NCBI GenBank assembly: GCA_026398535.1
Contig: JAPLSQ010000082.1
Span: 84,003-120,207 of the forward strand
DNA from: Candidatus Sumerlaeota bacterium
GTDB taxonomy: Bacteria > Sumerlaeota > Sumerlaeia > Sumerlaeales > Sumerlaeaceae
DNA: 36,205 bases
Reading direction: 5' to 3'
The notes under the pieces were generated by a model. The model saw only the letters and a program-made list of their open reading frames with translations, had not been told where the DNA came from and did not search any database. This document shows, piece after piece, positions 8,599 to 15,775 of this stretch. Position numbers and translations under genes: made by a program. Each line of letters opens with the position of its first letter. Within the stretch, counting starts at the first letter, position 1.

Positions 8599-8817
8599 AT
8601 GAGAATCAGATTATTCATCATGGCGCTCATTGCCGGCGCCTTGGCCGGTTGTGGCGCGGTGTCGTCGTTGATGCCTTCACAGAACAAGGGCCAGGACGCG
8701 GCGATTGCTTTGCCCACCGTGCAGGTGCCGTTGCTCCATGTGGGATTGCAGGGGCGCCCGTCGGGTTTCAAGGACTGGTTCATCCAGGATGTCTCGGCGC
8801 AGAATGCGCAATGGTAA
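8599..8817 (+). CDS. Small predicted lipoprotein
   Basis: This 72-residue protein starts at the ATG at 8599, preceded by AGAGGA at a good spacing. The longer open frame upstream lacks such a site. The N terminus is a lipoprotein signal peptide (MRIRLFIMALIAGALAGC) with the lipobox LAGC, so Cys18 should be acylated and the protein anchored in the inner or outer membrane. The mature part is only 55 residues and resembles nothing I recognise; it contains PTVQVPLLHVGLQGRP and ends DVSAQNAQW. It is transcribed away from pilB and towards mcsA, about 150 bases before that gene. Whether it has anything to do with pilus assembly is unknown. Confidence 0.72.
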   Translation: MRIRLFIMALIAGALAGCGAVSSLMPSQNKGQDAAIALPTVQVPLLHVGLQGRPSGFKDWFIQDVSAQNAQW

Positions 8818-8966
8818 GCATGGCGGACAAATGACGCCTGCATGAAATCATCACTCAACACGATCAAAATACGCGCATTGTAGAATCCGTTCCGTGCAAA
8901 GAATAAACTGGCATGATCAGCGTGTCATAATATCAGAGACGTTGAGTTGATGGAGTGCATATAGTG

Positions 8967-9497
8967 ATGCTCGGCAAACACATTTGCATGAGTTGCAAAC
9001 AGAACCCGGCGGCCGTAAAGCTCACCAAGCTCATCAAAGGTTCGGTGGAGGAGTTGTGGCTTTGCCAGGAGTGCGCCGCGCAGCAGAATCCTTATCAGAA
9101 GAAAATCGGCGCGTTGAGCATCGAGCAGGTGCTCGCGACCCTGCTCAACCAGAACAAGAAGGAGATGGCCGCGAAGCCCCGCAGTGTTGACATTGAATGC
9201 TCGTCGTGCGGCCTGCCCTTTGACTCCTATCGCAGCACGCTGTTGCTGGGATGCAGCGAGTGTTACGCGAGCTTTGAAAAATACCTGATCGCCGACCTGC
9301 GCAAATTTCACGGAGCGACGACGCATTGCGGCCGCGTGCCCGAAGGCGCGCCGCCCGTGCTCGAGCACAACCGCAACCCGCGGGAGATTCGGCGCCGGTT
9401 GCGCGAAGCGGTGGAAAGCGAGGATTTCCAGCGCGCCGCCAGACTGCGCGATGAACTCCGCCAGATCGAATTGCGCGCGGAGGGCAAGGAGTCCTGA
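8967..9497 (+). CDS. mcsA: McsA, zinc-finger activator of the McsB arginine kinase
   Basis: This 176-residue protein activates McsB and may bind metals. Four CxxC pairs are visible in two zinc-finger units: CMSC and CQEC near the N terminus, then CSSC and CSEC around residues 72-95. The C-terminal 35 residues form a UVR motif (REIRRRLREAVESEDFQRAA), as in UvrB/UvrC. The start is one of two adjacent codons, GTG at 8964 or ATG at 8967; GGAG at 8952-8955 suits either, and a further GTG at 8955 overlaps that site and is unlikely. The gene is followed after four bases by mcsB. The CtsR and ClpC genes that usually flank this pair in Firmicutes are absent. Confidence 0.9.
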   Translation: MLGKHICMSCKQNPAAVKLTKLIKGSVEELWLCQECAAQQNPYQKKIGALSIEQVLATLLNQNKKEMAAKPRSVDIECSSCGLPFDSYRSTLLLGCSECYASFEKYLIADLRKFHGATTHCGRVPEGAPPVLEHNRNPREIRRRLREAVESEDFQRAARLRDELRQIELRAEGKES

Positions 9498-9501
9498 CAC
9501 C

Positions 9502-10557
9502 TTGGACAACCTGAGAAAAAGCGATGAATGGCTCGACCGCGGCGGTCCCGACAACAATGTCGTCATGTCAAGCCGCGCGCGTTATGCCAGAAATCTGCCG
9601 CGAATACCCTTCCCCATGAGGGCGCGCCACGAGGAACTGAAGGAAGTGCTCGACCGCGTGCAGCGGGCGATTCGCAACAATCCCAGGTTCGCCTCACCCC
9701 TTTCATTTTCGCTCACCGAGATCAAATCAGTCGAACGCAACTATTTGAAGGAAAACCACCTCATTTCCACCGAAATGGAAAAGGGCGGCGAGAACCGCAT
9801 GATCATTCTTACGGATGACATCAAGCTCGCTGTCATGATCAACGAGGAAGACCACCTGCGGTTGTTCGCTCTCGACACGGGATTCCAGTTGTGCGAGGTG
9901 TTCAATCAGGCGGCGGCGCTCGAAAGCGAACTGGGCCGGGAACTCGGCTTCGCCTTCTCGCCGAAATATGGATACCTTACAGCCTGCCCCACGAACACCG
10001 GCACGGGTCTGCGTGCCAGCGTCATGCTGCACTTGCCCGGACTGTCGTACATCAAGCAGATCAGCGAGATCGTCAAGTCCATGCCCCAGCTCGGCTTGAC
10101 CGTGCGCGGGTTTCACGGCGAAAATTCCGAAAACCAGGGCGATTTTTTTCAGATTTCAAACGAGGTCACGCTGGGCAAAAGCGAAGAGCAGATCATCGAC
10201 CTGCTCAGCCGCGTTATCGAGCAGATTCTCGACAAGGAGAAGCAGGCGCGGCGCATGCTTTTCGAGAAGAACCGGGCATTCATCGAGGACGAACTGTGGC
10301 GCGCTTACGGTCTGTTGGCCCACGCGCGTCTTATGACAAGCCACGAGGCGCTCCAACTGTTGAGCAAGCTGCGCCTTGGCATCGACCGCGGTTATTTTGG
10401 CTCGTTCAGCCACAGCGACCTCAACAAGCTCATCATCGAGGTTCAGCCCGGACACCTGCAATACTCCGGCGGCGGAACGGCAAAAGCCGAAGCCCGCGAT
10501 CGCCTGCGCGCCGATGTCCTGCGCAAGCGCCTTGAAATCGACGTTTCACGGAATTGA
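9502..10557 (+). CDS. mcsB: McsB, protein-arginine kinase
   Basis: McsB phosphorylates arginine side chains, in model species marking proteins for ClpCP degradation. It has the guanidino (phosphagen) kinase catalytic fold. At 351 residues its length is standard. Visible motifs are NNVVMSSRARYARNLP (nucleotide-contacting SSR), INEEDHLRLFALDTGF (the INEEDHLR catalytic loop with its Glu), CPTNTGTGLRASVMLHLP and the HGENSENQGDFFQISN loop. The start is TTG at 9502: GGAG at 9488-9491 lies ten bases upstream and the family N terminus begins there. An ATG further upstream lies inside mcsA. The pair is clearly co-transcribed. Presence in a likely diderm genome is less usual but known outside Firmicutes. 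Confidence 0.93.
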   Translation: MDNLRKSDEWLDRGGPDNNVVMSSRARYARNLPRIPFPMRARHEELKEVLDRVQRAIRNNPRFASPLSFSLTEIKSVERNYLKENHLISTEMEKGGENRMIILTDDIKLAVMINEEDHLRLFALDTGFQLCEVFNQAAALESELGRELGFAFSPKYGYLTACPTNTGTGLRASVMLHLPGLSYIKQISEIVKSMPQLGLTVRGFHGENSENQGDFFQISNEVTLGKSEEQIIDLLSRVIEQILDKEKQARRMLFEKNRAFIEDELWRAYGLLAHARLMTSHEALQLLSKLRLGIDRGYFGSFSHSDLNKLIIEVQPGHLQYSGGGTAKAEARDRLRADVLRKRLEIDVSRN

Positions 10558-10585
10558 TCAGGGCGGATTGTCGAGGACGGCGGCA

Positions 10586-10759
10586 TCACGCGGGATGGCG
10601 GGCTGGACAAAATGTCACGACGCCCGGGTCATAGACTCTGACTCCCGCTTTCAAGGCCGCATCGCACAGTTCAACATCAGAGTGGCCCAGCGGCAGGTCA
10701 AGGCGAAGAGCAAGCTCCAGACAGGCGGCCCGGCTTATGCCGTTGGTGATGGTTCGTCT
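10586..10759 (-). other. Startless open frame between mcsB and tig, possible gene remnant
   Basis: Downstream of the tig stop, a different minus-strand frame stays open to a TGA at 10586 and reads like real protein. It includes ISRAACLELALRLDLPLG, then GHSDVELCDAALKAGVRVYD and PGVVTFCPA. Codon choice resembles the neighbours. No ATG, GTG or TTG at a sensible position opens it, and its upstream end overlaps the last codons of tig. The DVELC..A.KAGVRVYDPG pattern is vaguely like the end of a family 2 glycosyltransferase, and the first part vaguely like an aminotransferase class IV segment. Neither is firm. It could also be chance. Confidence 0.25.
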
Positions 10760-12189
10760 TTTTCGGGAGTTACGGCGTCCGTTGTCTCGGTTTTGCGTTC
10801 GACGTACCTGATGTTTGTCTTGGCCAAAAGGAATGTCCGGATTTTGTTCATCCGGACGTTCTCGGCGAAGTGCCCTAATTCTTTCTTGCGTTCAAGGCTG
10901 GCGCGAATAGCGACGGCTTTGCGTCCCTGCTCTTTCGCTCTCACTTCCAGCGCGGCGTTGATGTCGTCATCGTTGACCTGTATGTCTTCTTTTTTCGCGA
11001 TGGCGTCCAGGAGTATGACCATTTTGACGCGTTTGTCGGCGTTTTCACCAATGAGGCCGCGGTATTGCTCCTTGGTGTGTCCGGCCACGCGCGGCGGGGC
11101 GAATCCAGTGCGATGCATATAGTTGATGTCGGCATCGAGCATGTCATACTCGACCTTTCTGACAAGGCCAGTTGGCACATCGAACGGATTGGCTTCGAGG
11201 ATTTTGTTGATAAGGATGTCGAATGACTCGTCGGCGTTTATCTGATCGACAAACACCTGCTCCTCGGCGCGCAACGATTCACGCATCGCGTCGAGGCTGG
11301 CAAAGTCAAGGTCCTTGGCCAGTTCGTCGTCGACGGCGGGCAATTTTTTCTCTTTGACCGCTTTCAGCTCTCCCACGCAATGCAGGGCTTCGCCCGGCTT
11401 GTTGGGATTGGGGATGCGCAGGTCGAGCGTGTCGCCGGCCTTCATGCCCTCAATGGCTTTGGGCAGGGCGGGCGGCAGGGAGCGGCGCGGATCTTCGAAC
11501 AGCTTGTTTGTCTGCTGATCAACGGTTTGGCCGCGCTGGTCGACAATCTTATAATCCAAAACGACGGCCATGTCGCCGGAAAATTCACCAGCGACCCCCT
11601 CCCATGTGGAATTTTGAGTCCGGATTCTCTCCAGCCTGTTCTGGATCATTTCCTCGGTGACTTGGTAGGCGGGCACCTCGATGTCTTGTCCGGCGTATTC
11701 CTTGGGGTCGATTTCCGGTTTGATCTCGAGGTCAATGACAAGGACCACGGGCTGGCCGGCCTCGTCCTTGATCTCCTTGACGGCGGGGGAGCCGAAGATT
11801 GTCAGTTTCTTTTCGGTGGAGAAATCCTCGATGATTTTGGGGACAGCAGCCTCGATGACGCCGTCCTTGACTTCCTTGGTGAAGCGGCGCTGGATGAGGC
11901 GCATGGGAGCCTTGCCCTTGCGGAAGCCTTCAAGTGTGGTGTCGTGCTGCCATTCCTTTAACAGTTTTTCAATGCGTTTGTCCCACTCTTCGCGGGGGAT
12001 TTCCAAGGTGATTTCAAGGATTGAGTTTGGAAGTTTGCTCTCGCCGGTGATGGCATGAGCAATCGTTGCCTCTTCTTCTTTCACGGGCGCGGCGGGTGCG
12101 CTGCTTTCGGGTGTTGCGTCTGCGGCGGCGTCCGCGTCTTGCGGCTCGGTGCTTTCCGAGCTTTGATCCGGATTTGTCTCTTCAGCCAC
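10735..12189 (-). CDS. tig: Trigger factor, ribosome-associated chaperone and prolyl isomerase
   Basis: Trigger factor binds ribosomal protein L23 at the exit tunnel and shields nascent chains. The 484-residue protein has an acidic, low-complexity N-terminal extension of about 50 residues, then the ribosome-binding domain with the signature GFRKGKAP. The FKBP-type PPIase domain follows (GDMAVVLDYKIVDQRG to KAIEGMKAGDTLDLRIP), then the helical C-terminal chaperone arms. The start codon is GTG at 12189, with AAGGAG eleven bases upstream. The C-terminal tail is polar and short. ClpP/ClpX, frequent downstream neighbours of tig, are not present; mcsB lies convergent on the other side. Confidence 0.94.
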   Translation of the reverse strand: MAEETNPDQSSESTEPQDADAAADATPESSAPAAPVKEEEATIAHAITGESKLPNSILEITLEIPREEWDKRIEKLLKEWQHDTTLEGFRKGKAPMRLIQRRFTKEVKDGVIEAAVPKIIEDFSTEKKLTIFGSPAVKEIKDEAGQPVVLVIDLEIKPEIDPKEYAGQDIEVPAYQVTEEMIQNRLERIRTQNSTWEGVAGEFSGDMAVVLDYKIVDQRGQTVDQQTNKLFEDPRRSLPPALPKAIEGMKAGDTLDLRIPNPNKPGEALHCVGELKAVKEKKLPAVDDELAKDLDFASLDAMRESLRAEEQVFVDQINADESFDILINKILEANPFDVPTGLVRKVEYDMLDADINYMHRTGFAPPRVAGHTKEQYRGLIGENADKRVKMVILLDAIAKKEDIQVNDDDINAALEVRAKEQGRKAVAIRASLERKKELGHFAENVRMNKIRTFLLAKTNIRYVERKTETTDAVTPEKDEPSPTA

Positions 12190-12271
12190 GAAAAATGCTT
12201 CTCCTTAATAATGGTACGCTACAAAACCAGCGAGTTTCGCTTGCCAGCTACATGATTGCAAGCAAAAGCAA

Positions 12272-13342
12272 TCACATCCTTTTAGATGCGATTTTTGAAA
12301 ATATGCGGTTTCCGGCCAGCATGAAAATAATAATCGCGGCTTCCATGACCTCGATGATGTCCTTTGGCACTTCCCCCGCCGCCGCGACTTCCCCATAATT
12401 CAAGACCGCGAACAGGAAGGCGGTGATGATGACGCCGAGGGGATGATTGTTGGCCAGCAGCGCGACCGCGATGCCGATGAATCCCAGGCCGGCGGAGAAA
12501 TTCTCCTCAAAATAACCTTTGTAGCCCAGCACGAAATCAATGCCCACAAGGCCGCCAAGCGCCCCGCTGATGAACATGACGGTCATGGCGATTTTGCCGG
12601 GGGAGATGCCGGCCAGGCGCGCGGCGTCGGGATTGGCGCCGACGGCGCGAACCTCAAAACCCAACCGTGTGAACCGCAGCATGACGTAGACGAGCACGGC
12701 GGCCGCCAGCGCCACGACGATGCTGTAGTTGACGACGGAGCCTTGGAAAACCGGCATGGTTTGCGACAGGCGCGGCATCCTGAATTCGGGCGGTATGGCA
12801 GGAGTGTGCAATGTGCCCGGGATGGCATAACTGCCGGTGGAAGGGCGCACAAGGTAATTGACCAGCGCGTAGGCGATGAAGTTCATCATGATGGTTGAAA
12901 TGACCTCGTGGGCTCCCGTGGCGGCTTTGAGGGCGCCGGGGATCAGCCCCCACAGGCCGGCCGTGAGCATGGCAATGATAATGAATATCGCGAGCATTAC
13001 AAACCATGGCATGGCGCGCAGGGCAGACGCAGGCATCATGCTGAGATAATAACCGGCGATGGCGACGGAAATCGAGCCTATGTAAAGCTGGCCTTCCACG
13101 CCGATGTTGAAGAGCCCCCCTTGAAACGCAACAGCCACCGCCAGACCTGTGAAAATCAGCAGCGTCATTGCGCGCAACACCTGGCCAAATCCATACCAAT
13201 CCTGAAAACATTGCGAGACGATTTCGCGGAATGTGGCCAGGGCCGGGTAACCTGTCAGCCACAGAAACAGCATCGCGGCCAACACCGCGACCGCGACCGC
13301 CGCCATCGGCATGATGACAACCCTTATGAATGCGCCGGTCAT
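12272..13342 (-). CDS. ABC importer permease, NupP/YufP type (BPD_transp_2)
   Basis: This 356-residue inner-membrane protein has about nine to ten hydrophobic segments and belongs to the branched-chain amino acid/ribose permease superfamily. The phrases FQGGLFNIGVEGQLYIGS and FEVRAVGANPDAARLAGIS match the nucleoside (BmpA-type) importer permeases, the latter being the ATPase-coupling loop. Its ATG at 13340-13342 overlaps the TGA of the ATPase gene (ATGA), indicating translational coupling. This start also gives the family-like N terminus MTGAFIRVVIMPM. The usual second permease (NupQ type) does not follow; the next gene is tig, 82 bases on. The substrate, perhaps a nucleoside, is inferred from family only. 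Confidence 0.85.
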   Translation of the reverse strand: MTGAFIRVVIMPMAAVAVAVLAAMLFLWLTGYPALATFREIVSQCFQDWYGFGQVLRAMTLLIFTGLAVAVAFQGGLFNIGVEGQLYIGSISVAIAGYYLSMMPASALRAMPWFVMLAIFIIIAMLTAGLWGLIPGALKAATGAHEVISTIMMNFIAYALVNYLVRPSTGSYAIPGTLHTPAIPPEFRMPRLSQTMPVFQGSVVNYSIVVALAAAVLVYVMLRFTRLGFEVRAVGANPDAARLAGISPGKIAMTVMFISGALGGLVGIDFVLGYKGYFEENFSAGLGFIGIAVALLANNHPLGVIITAFLFAVLNYGEVAAAGEVPKDIIEVMEAAIIIFMLAGNRIFSKIASKRM

Positions 13343-14958
13343 CCGCCCCCCATCCATATGCCAAGATCCATTTCGCTCAGGTTGGCGTTTGCGGCATGGA
13401 ACACGATGCTCCCGCGGCACATGACCGCCACAAAGTCGCTGAGCGCCAGGATTTCGGACAATTCAGCGGAGATAAGGAGAATGGCCGCGCCGCGTGAGCG
13501 CAACTCGAGCAGTTGCCGGTGGAGAAATTCCGTCGCGCCGAGGTCGAGGCCGCGTGTTGGCTGGGCGGCGACCATGACCGGCGCCATGCGCGAGAATTCG
13601 CGGGCGGCGACGACCTTCTGCTGATTTCCGCCGCTGAGTTGATCCGCGCGCAGGCGCGGATCGGGCGGGCGAACGCCGAAGTGTTTGAGCAGGCCGCGCG
13701 CGCCCCGCATTGTGAAATCATCATTCCGTCCCTGTCCGCTCTTATGTTTGTGGTGGCGTCCCAGCCTGAGGTTGTCGCGCAGAGTGAAATTCAGGGCAAG
13801 ACCGTAACGTTGCCTGTCCTCGGGAATGCATGAGAGACCCGTCTGGAACTTTCCGCGCGGCTGCAAATGGGTCACATCGCGCCCGCAGATGGTGATGCGT
13901 CCGCGGCGCGGGATGCGCAATCCGGTGATGACTTCAACAAGTTCGGTCTGTCCGTTTCCTTCGACACCCGCGATTCCGAGAATTTCGCCCGGATTGACCT
14001 TGAGTGAAACGCCGTCCAGCAGTATCCGGCCATCGCGCGCGTGCAGGTGAATATCTTTGAGGCTGAGCGCGGGTTGGGGATCGTTCTCCGCGCCATCGTG
14101 ATGCGGGCTGGCCGTTTTAGTGATTTCCGCGTCCTCCGGATGGGGCAGCTCGGGCGCCTGGCTGGGCGCCATATCCGCGCCTGTTTCGCGGGCAAGTGCC
14201 GGCAAGATCACGTCATGGCCGACCATAAGGCGGGCAATTTCCTCGGCTGTTGTGTCCGCTGTGCGCAGATCGGCAATTTTGCGCCCGCCTCGCAGAACGG
14301 TCAGACTGTCTGAGATGGCCATGACTTCGCGCAATTTGTGGGTGATTAAAATCACGGTTTTGCCCGCCGATTGAAGTTCGCGCACAATTGTAAAAAATGA
14401 GCTTACTTCCTGCGGGGTAAGGACGGCTGTCGGTTCGTCAAGGATGATGATGCTGGCATTGCGGCAGAGAATTTTGAGAATTTCCACCCTTTGCTGAAGG
14501 CCCACACTCAGATCGCCGGTGAGCGCCCGCGGATCGATGTCCATCCGGTACCGCTCGGTCAGGCTTGTCACGCGTCGGATGGAATCGGCGCGGCGTATGA
14601 AACCCCATCGGGCGTTTTCGTGTCCGAGGATGATGTTCTCGGCCACGGTGAACGTGGCAACGAGCATGAAATGTTGATGAACCATTCCCACACCGGCGGC
14701 TATGGCTTGCCGCGGCGAGTGGAAAACCCTCGGGTTGCCGTTAATGCGGATGGTTCCGCTGTCGGGGCGGTAAAGGCCGTAGAGAATTTTCATCAAGGTT
14801 GACTTGCCGGCGCCGTTCTCGCCCACAAGGGCATGCACTTCGGCCCGGCGCACCGTCAGAGAGATGTTGTTGTTGGCAATGATACGCCCGAACCGCCGGG
14901 TGATGTTTTCCATCACAACGGCAGGCGGAAAATTATTATGAAGACCGGGCGCAATCAT
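13339..14958 (-). CDS. Two-domain ABC ATPase of a nucleoside-type importer (NupO/YufO-like)
   Basis: The 539-residue protein fuses two ABC domains and would energise the adjacent permease. Domain 1 has Walker A GENGAGKST (46-54), the Q-loop GVGMVHQHFMLV, the signature LSVGLQQRVEILK and Walker B SIIILDEPTAVLTP. Domain 2 has the degenerate Walker A GVEGNGQTE, the signature LSGGNQQKVV and the Walker B-like MVAAQPTRGLDLGA. This asymmetric arrangement is typical of simple-sugar and nucleoside importers, where domain 1 is the active site. The GVGMVHQHF phrase is characteristic of the BmpA-linked subgroup. A second ATG at 14913 is an alternative start; neither has a Shine-Dalgarno. No binding-protein gene adjoins. 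Confidence 0.9.
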   Translation of the reverse strand: MIAPGLHNNFPPAVVMENITRRFGRIIANNNISLTVRRAEVHALVGENGAGKSTLMKILYGLYRPDSGTIRINGNPRVFHSPRQAIAAGVGMVHQHFMLVATFTVAENIILGHENARWGFIRRADSIRRVTSLTERYRMDIDPRALTGDLSVGLQQRVEILKILCRNASIIILDEPTAVLTPQEVSSFFTIVRELQSAGKTVILITHKLREVMAISDSLTVLRGGRKIADLRTADTTAEEIARLMVGHDVILPALARETGADMAPSQAPELPHPEDAEITKTASPHHDGAENDPQPALSLKDIHLHARDGRILLDGVSLKVNPGEILGIAGVEGNGQTELVEVITGLRIPRRGRITICGRDVTHLQPRGKFQTGLSCIPEDRQRYGLALNFTLRDNLRLGRHHKHKSGQGRNDDFTMRGARGLLKHFGVRPPDPRLRADQLSGGNQQKVVAAREFSRMAPVMVAAQPTRGLDLGATEFLHRQLLELRSRGAAILLISAELSEILALSDFVAVMCRGSIVFHAANANLSEMDLGIWMGGG

Positions 14959-15109
14959 GAGATGTCAAAATGATGAATCTGCTTGGAGTTATTGCGGCTT
15001 GGTGGATAATTCATTTCTGCTTGACAGGAGCCGAAAAAGGTGTGCAAATTGTCTTTGTAAGATCGGAAATATGCCGTTTTCCGCAAATAAAGGTTAGGAG
15101 AAAATGATT

Positions 15110-15289
15110 ATGAAACTGTCCACACTCGTACTGGCGTTTGTTGCCGCCGTCGCACTCACGGCCTGTTGTTATCGCCCGTGTCCTCGCCCGTGCCCACCCA
15201 TGGCGCCCAGCTACTGCGCGCCTGTTTGCGCCGCGCCGGGCCCGGCTGTACCCGTGAAGAAGGTCTATCGCGAGTCCGCCGAGAAGTAA
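15110..15289 (+). CDS. Tiny Cys/Pro-rich lipoprotein, copy 1
   Basis: This is a 59-residue protein. The ATG at 15110 is preceded by AGGAG at nine bases; the ATG at 15104 is too close to it. A lipoprotein signal (MKLSTLVLAFVAAVALTAC) has the lipobox LTAC, giving acyl-Cys19. The mature peptide is only about 40 residues, Pro-rich with five further Cys (CYRPCPRPCPP, SYCAPVCAAP), and ends SAEK. TTGACA at 15021-15026 with CAAATT at 15045-15050 is a possible promoter. It is a clear paralog of the next gene in signal peptide, composition, leader sequence and ending. No known family is recognised. Confidence 0.75.
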   Translation: MKLSTLVLAFVAAVALTACCYRPCPRPCPPMAPSYCAPVCAAPGPAVPVKKVYRESAEK

Positions 15290-15445
15290 ATCCGGACACG
15301 CGAAAAACCGCGTCATCAGAGAATTTTTGCCGTCGACGTAATTTTTCTCTTGATTGGCGTAAGATTTTTGTTGCTTTGGAGTACGAATTCCGTCGGGATG
15401 TTCCCGTTGGATGAAAAAAACCGTGAAGGTTAGGAGGAAAAATTG

Positions 15446-15610
15446 ATGAAGTTGTTGACAATCGCTATGGCCATTGCAGTGGCCGCCGCATTTACAGGTT
15501 GTTCAAATATGCGTTGCCGCACGCTTCCCGCGAAGCCGTGCATCGCTAATCCCTGCGCTGTTCCGGCTCCGTGCCCGCCAGCGAAGGGCATGAAGACCGT
15601 CGAGAAGTAA
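15446..15610 (+). CDS. Tiny Cys/Pro-rich lipoprotein, copy 2
   Basis: This is a 54-residue protein. The ATG at 15446 has a strong AGGAGG (15432-15437) eight bases upstream. The signal peptide MKLLTIAMAIAVAAAFTGC carries the lipobox FTGC, giving acyl-Cys19. The mature peptide has four more Cys in a Pro/Ala/Lys setting (KPCIANPCAVPAPCPPAKG) and ends TVEK. It parallels copy 1: both begin MKL, both end in EK, and both follow a nearly identical AAGGTTAGGAG leader. A strong terminator follows 27 bases after the stop, so the two may form one transcript or two equivalent ones. The role may be structural in the envelope (inference). Confidence 0.75.
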   Translation: MKLLTIAMAIAVAAAFTGCSNMRCRTLPAKPCIANPCAVPAPCPPAKGMKTVEK

Positions 15611-15637
15611 CACTCTCGGAGCGCTTCAGGAAATAAC

Positions 15638-15670
15638 GCCCCTTGCCACACGCAAGGGGCTGTTTTTTTT
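15638..15670 (+). terminator. Rho-independent terminator after the mini-lipoprotein pair
   Basis: GCCCCTTGC (15638-15646) and GCAAGGGGC (15652-15660) form a perfect 9-bp stem around CACAC, followed by TG and eight T residues. It separates the small lipoprotein genes from hppA. Confidence 0.93.
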
Positions 15671-15706
15671 GCGCGCATAAAAAGTTCTTGCCGTCCGCGT
15701 CCCGGA

Positions 15707-15735
15707 TTCAAGACAAAGACCACGCAACATATAAC
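15707..15735 (+). promoter_or_regulatory. Candidate sigma-70-type promoter for hppA
   Basis: TATAAC at 15730-15735 is a good -10 box. Seventeen bases upstream is TTCAAG (15707-15712), a weak -35. The position just after a strong terminator and 40 bases before the hppA start makes a promoter likely here. Confidence 0.4.
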
Positions 15736-15775
15736 GGTAAAAAAAGAACCAATCGCATTTAAGTGAGGAGATAGA

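Noticed and set aside
10376..11122. Long plus-strand frame (248 codons) across the mcsB end and the tig gene
   Set aside because: It is a shadow: the two ends lie in firmly assigned mcsB and tig, and the translation is Ser/Arg/Ala-rich without family motifs.
12254..12273. GATTGC/GCAATC hairpin at the end of the permease gene
   Set aside because: Six-base stem with no T-tract; too weak to call a terminator.
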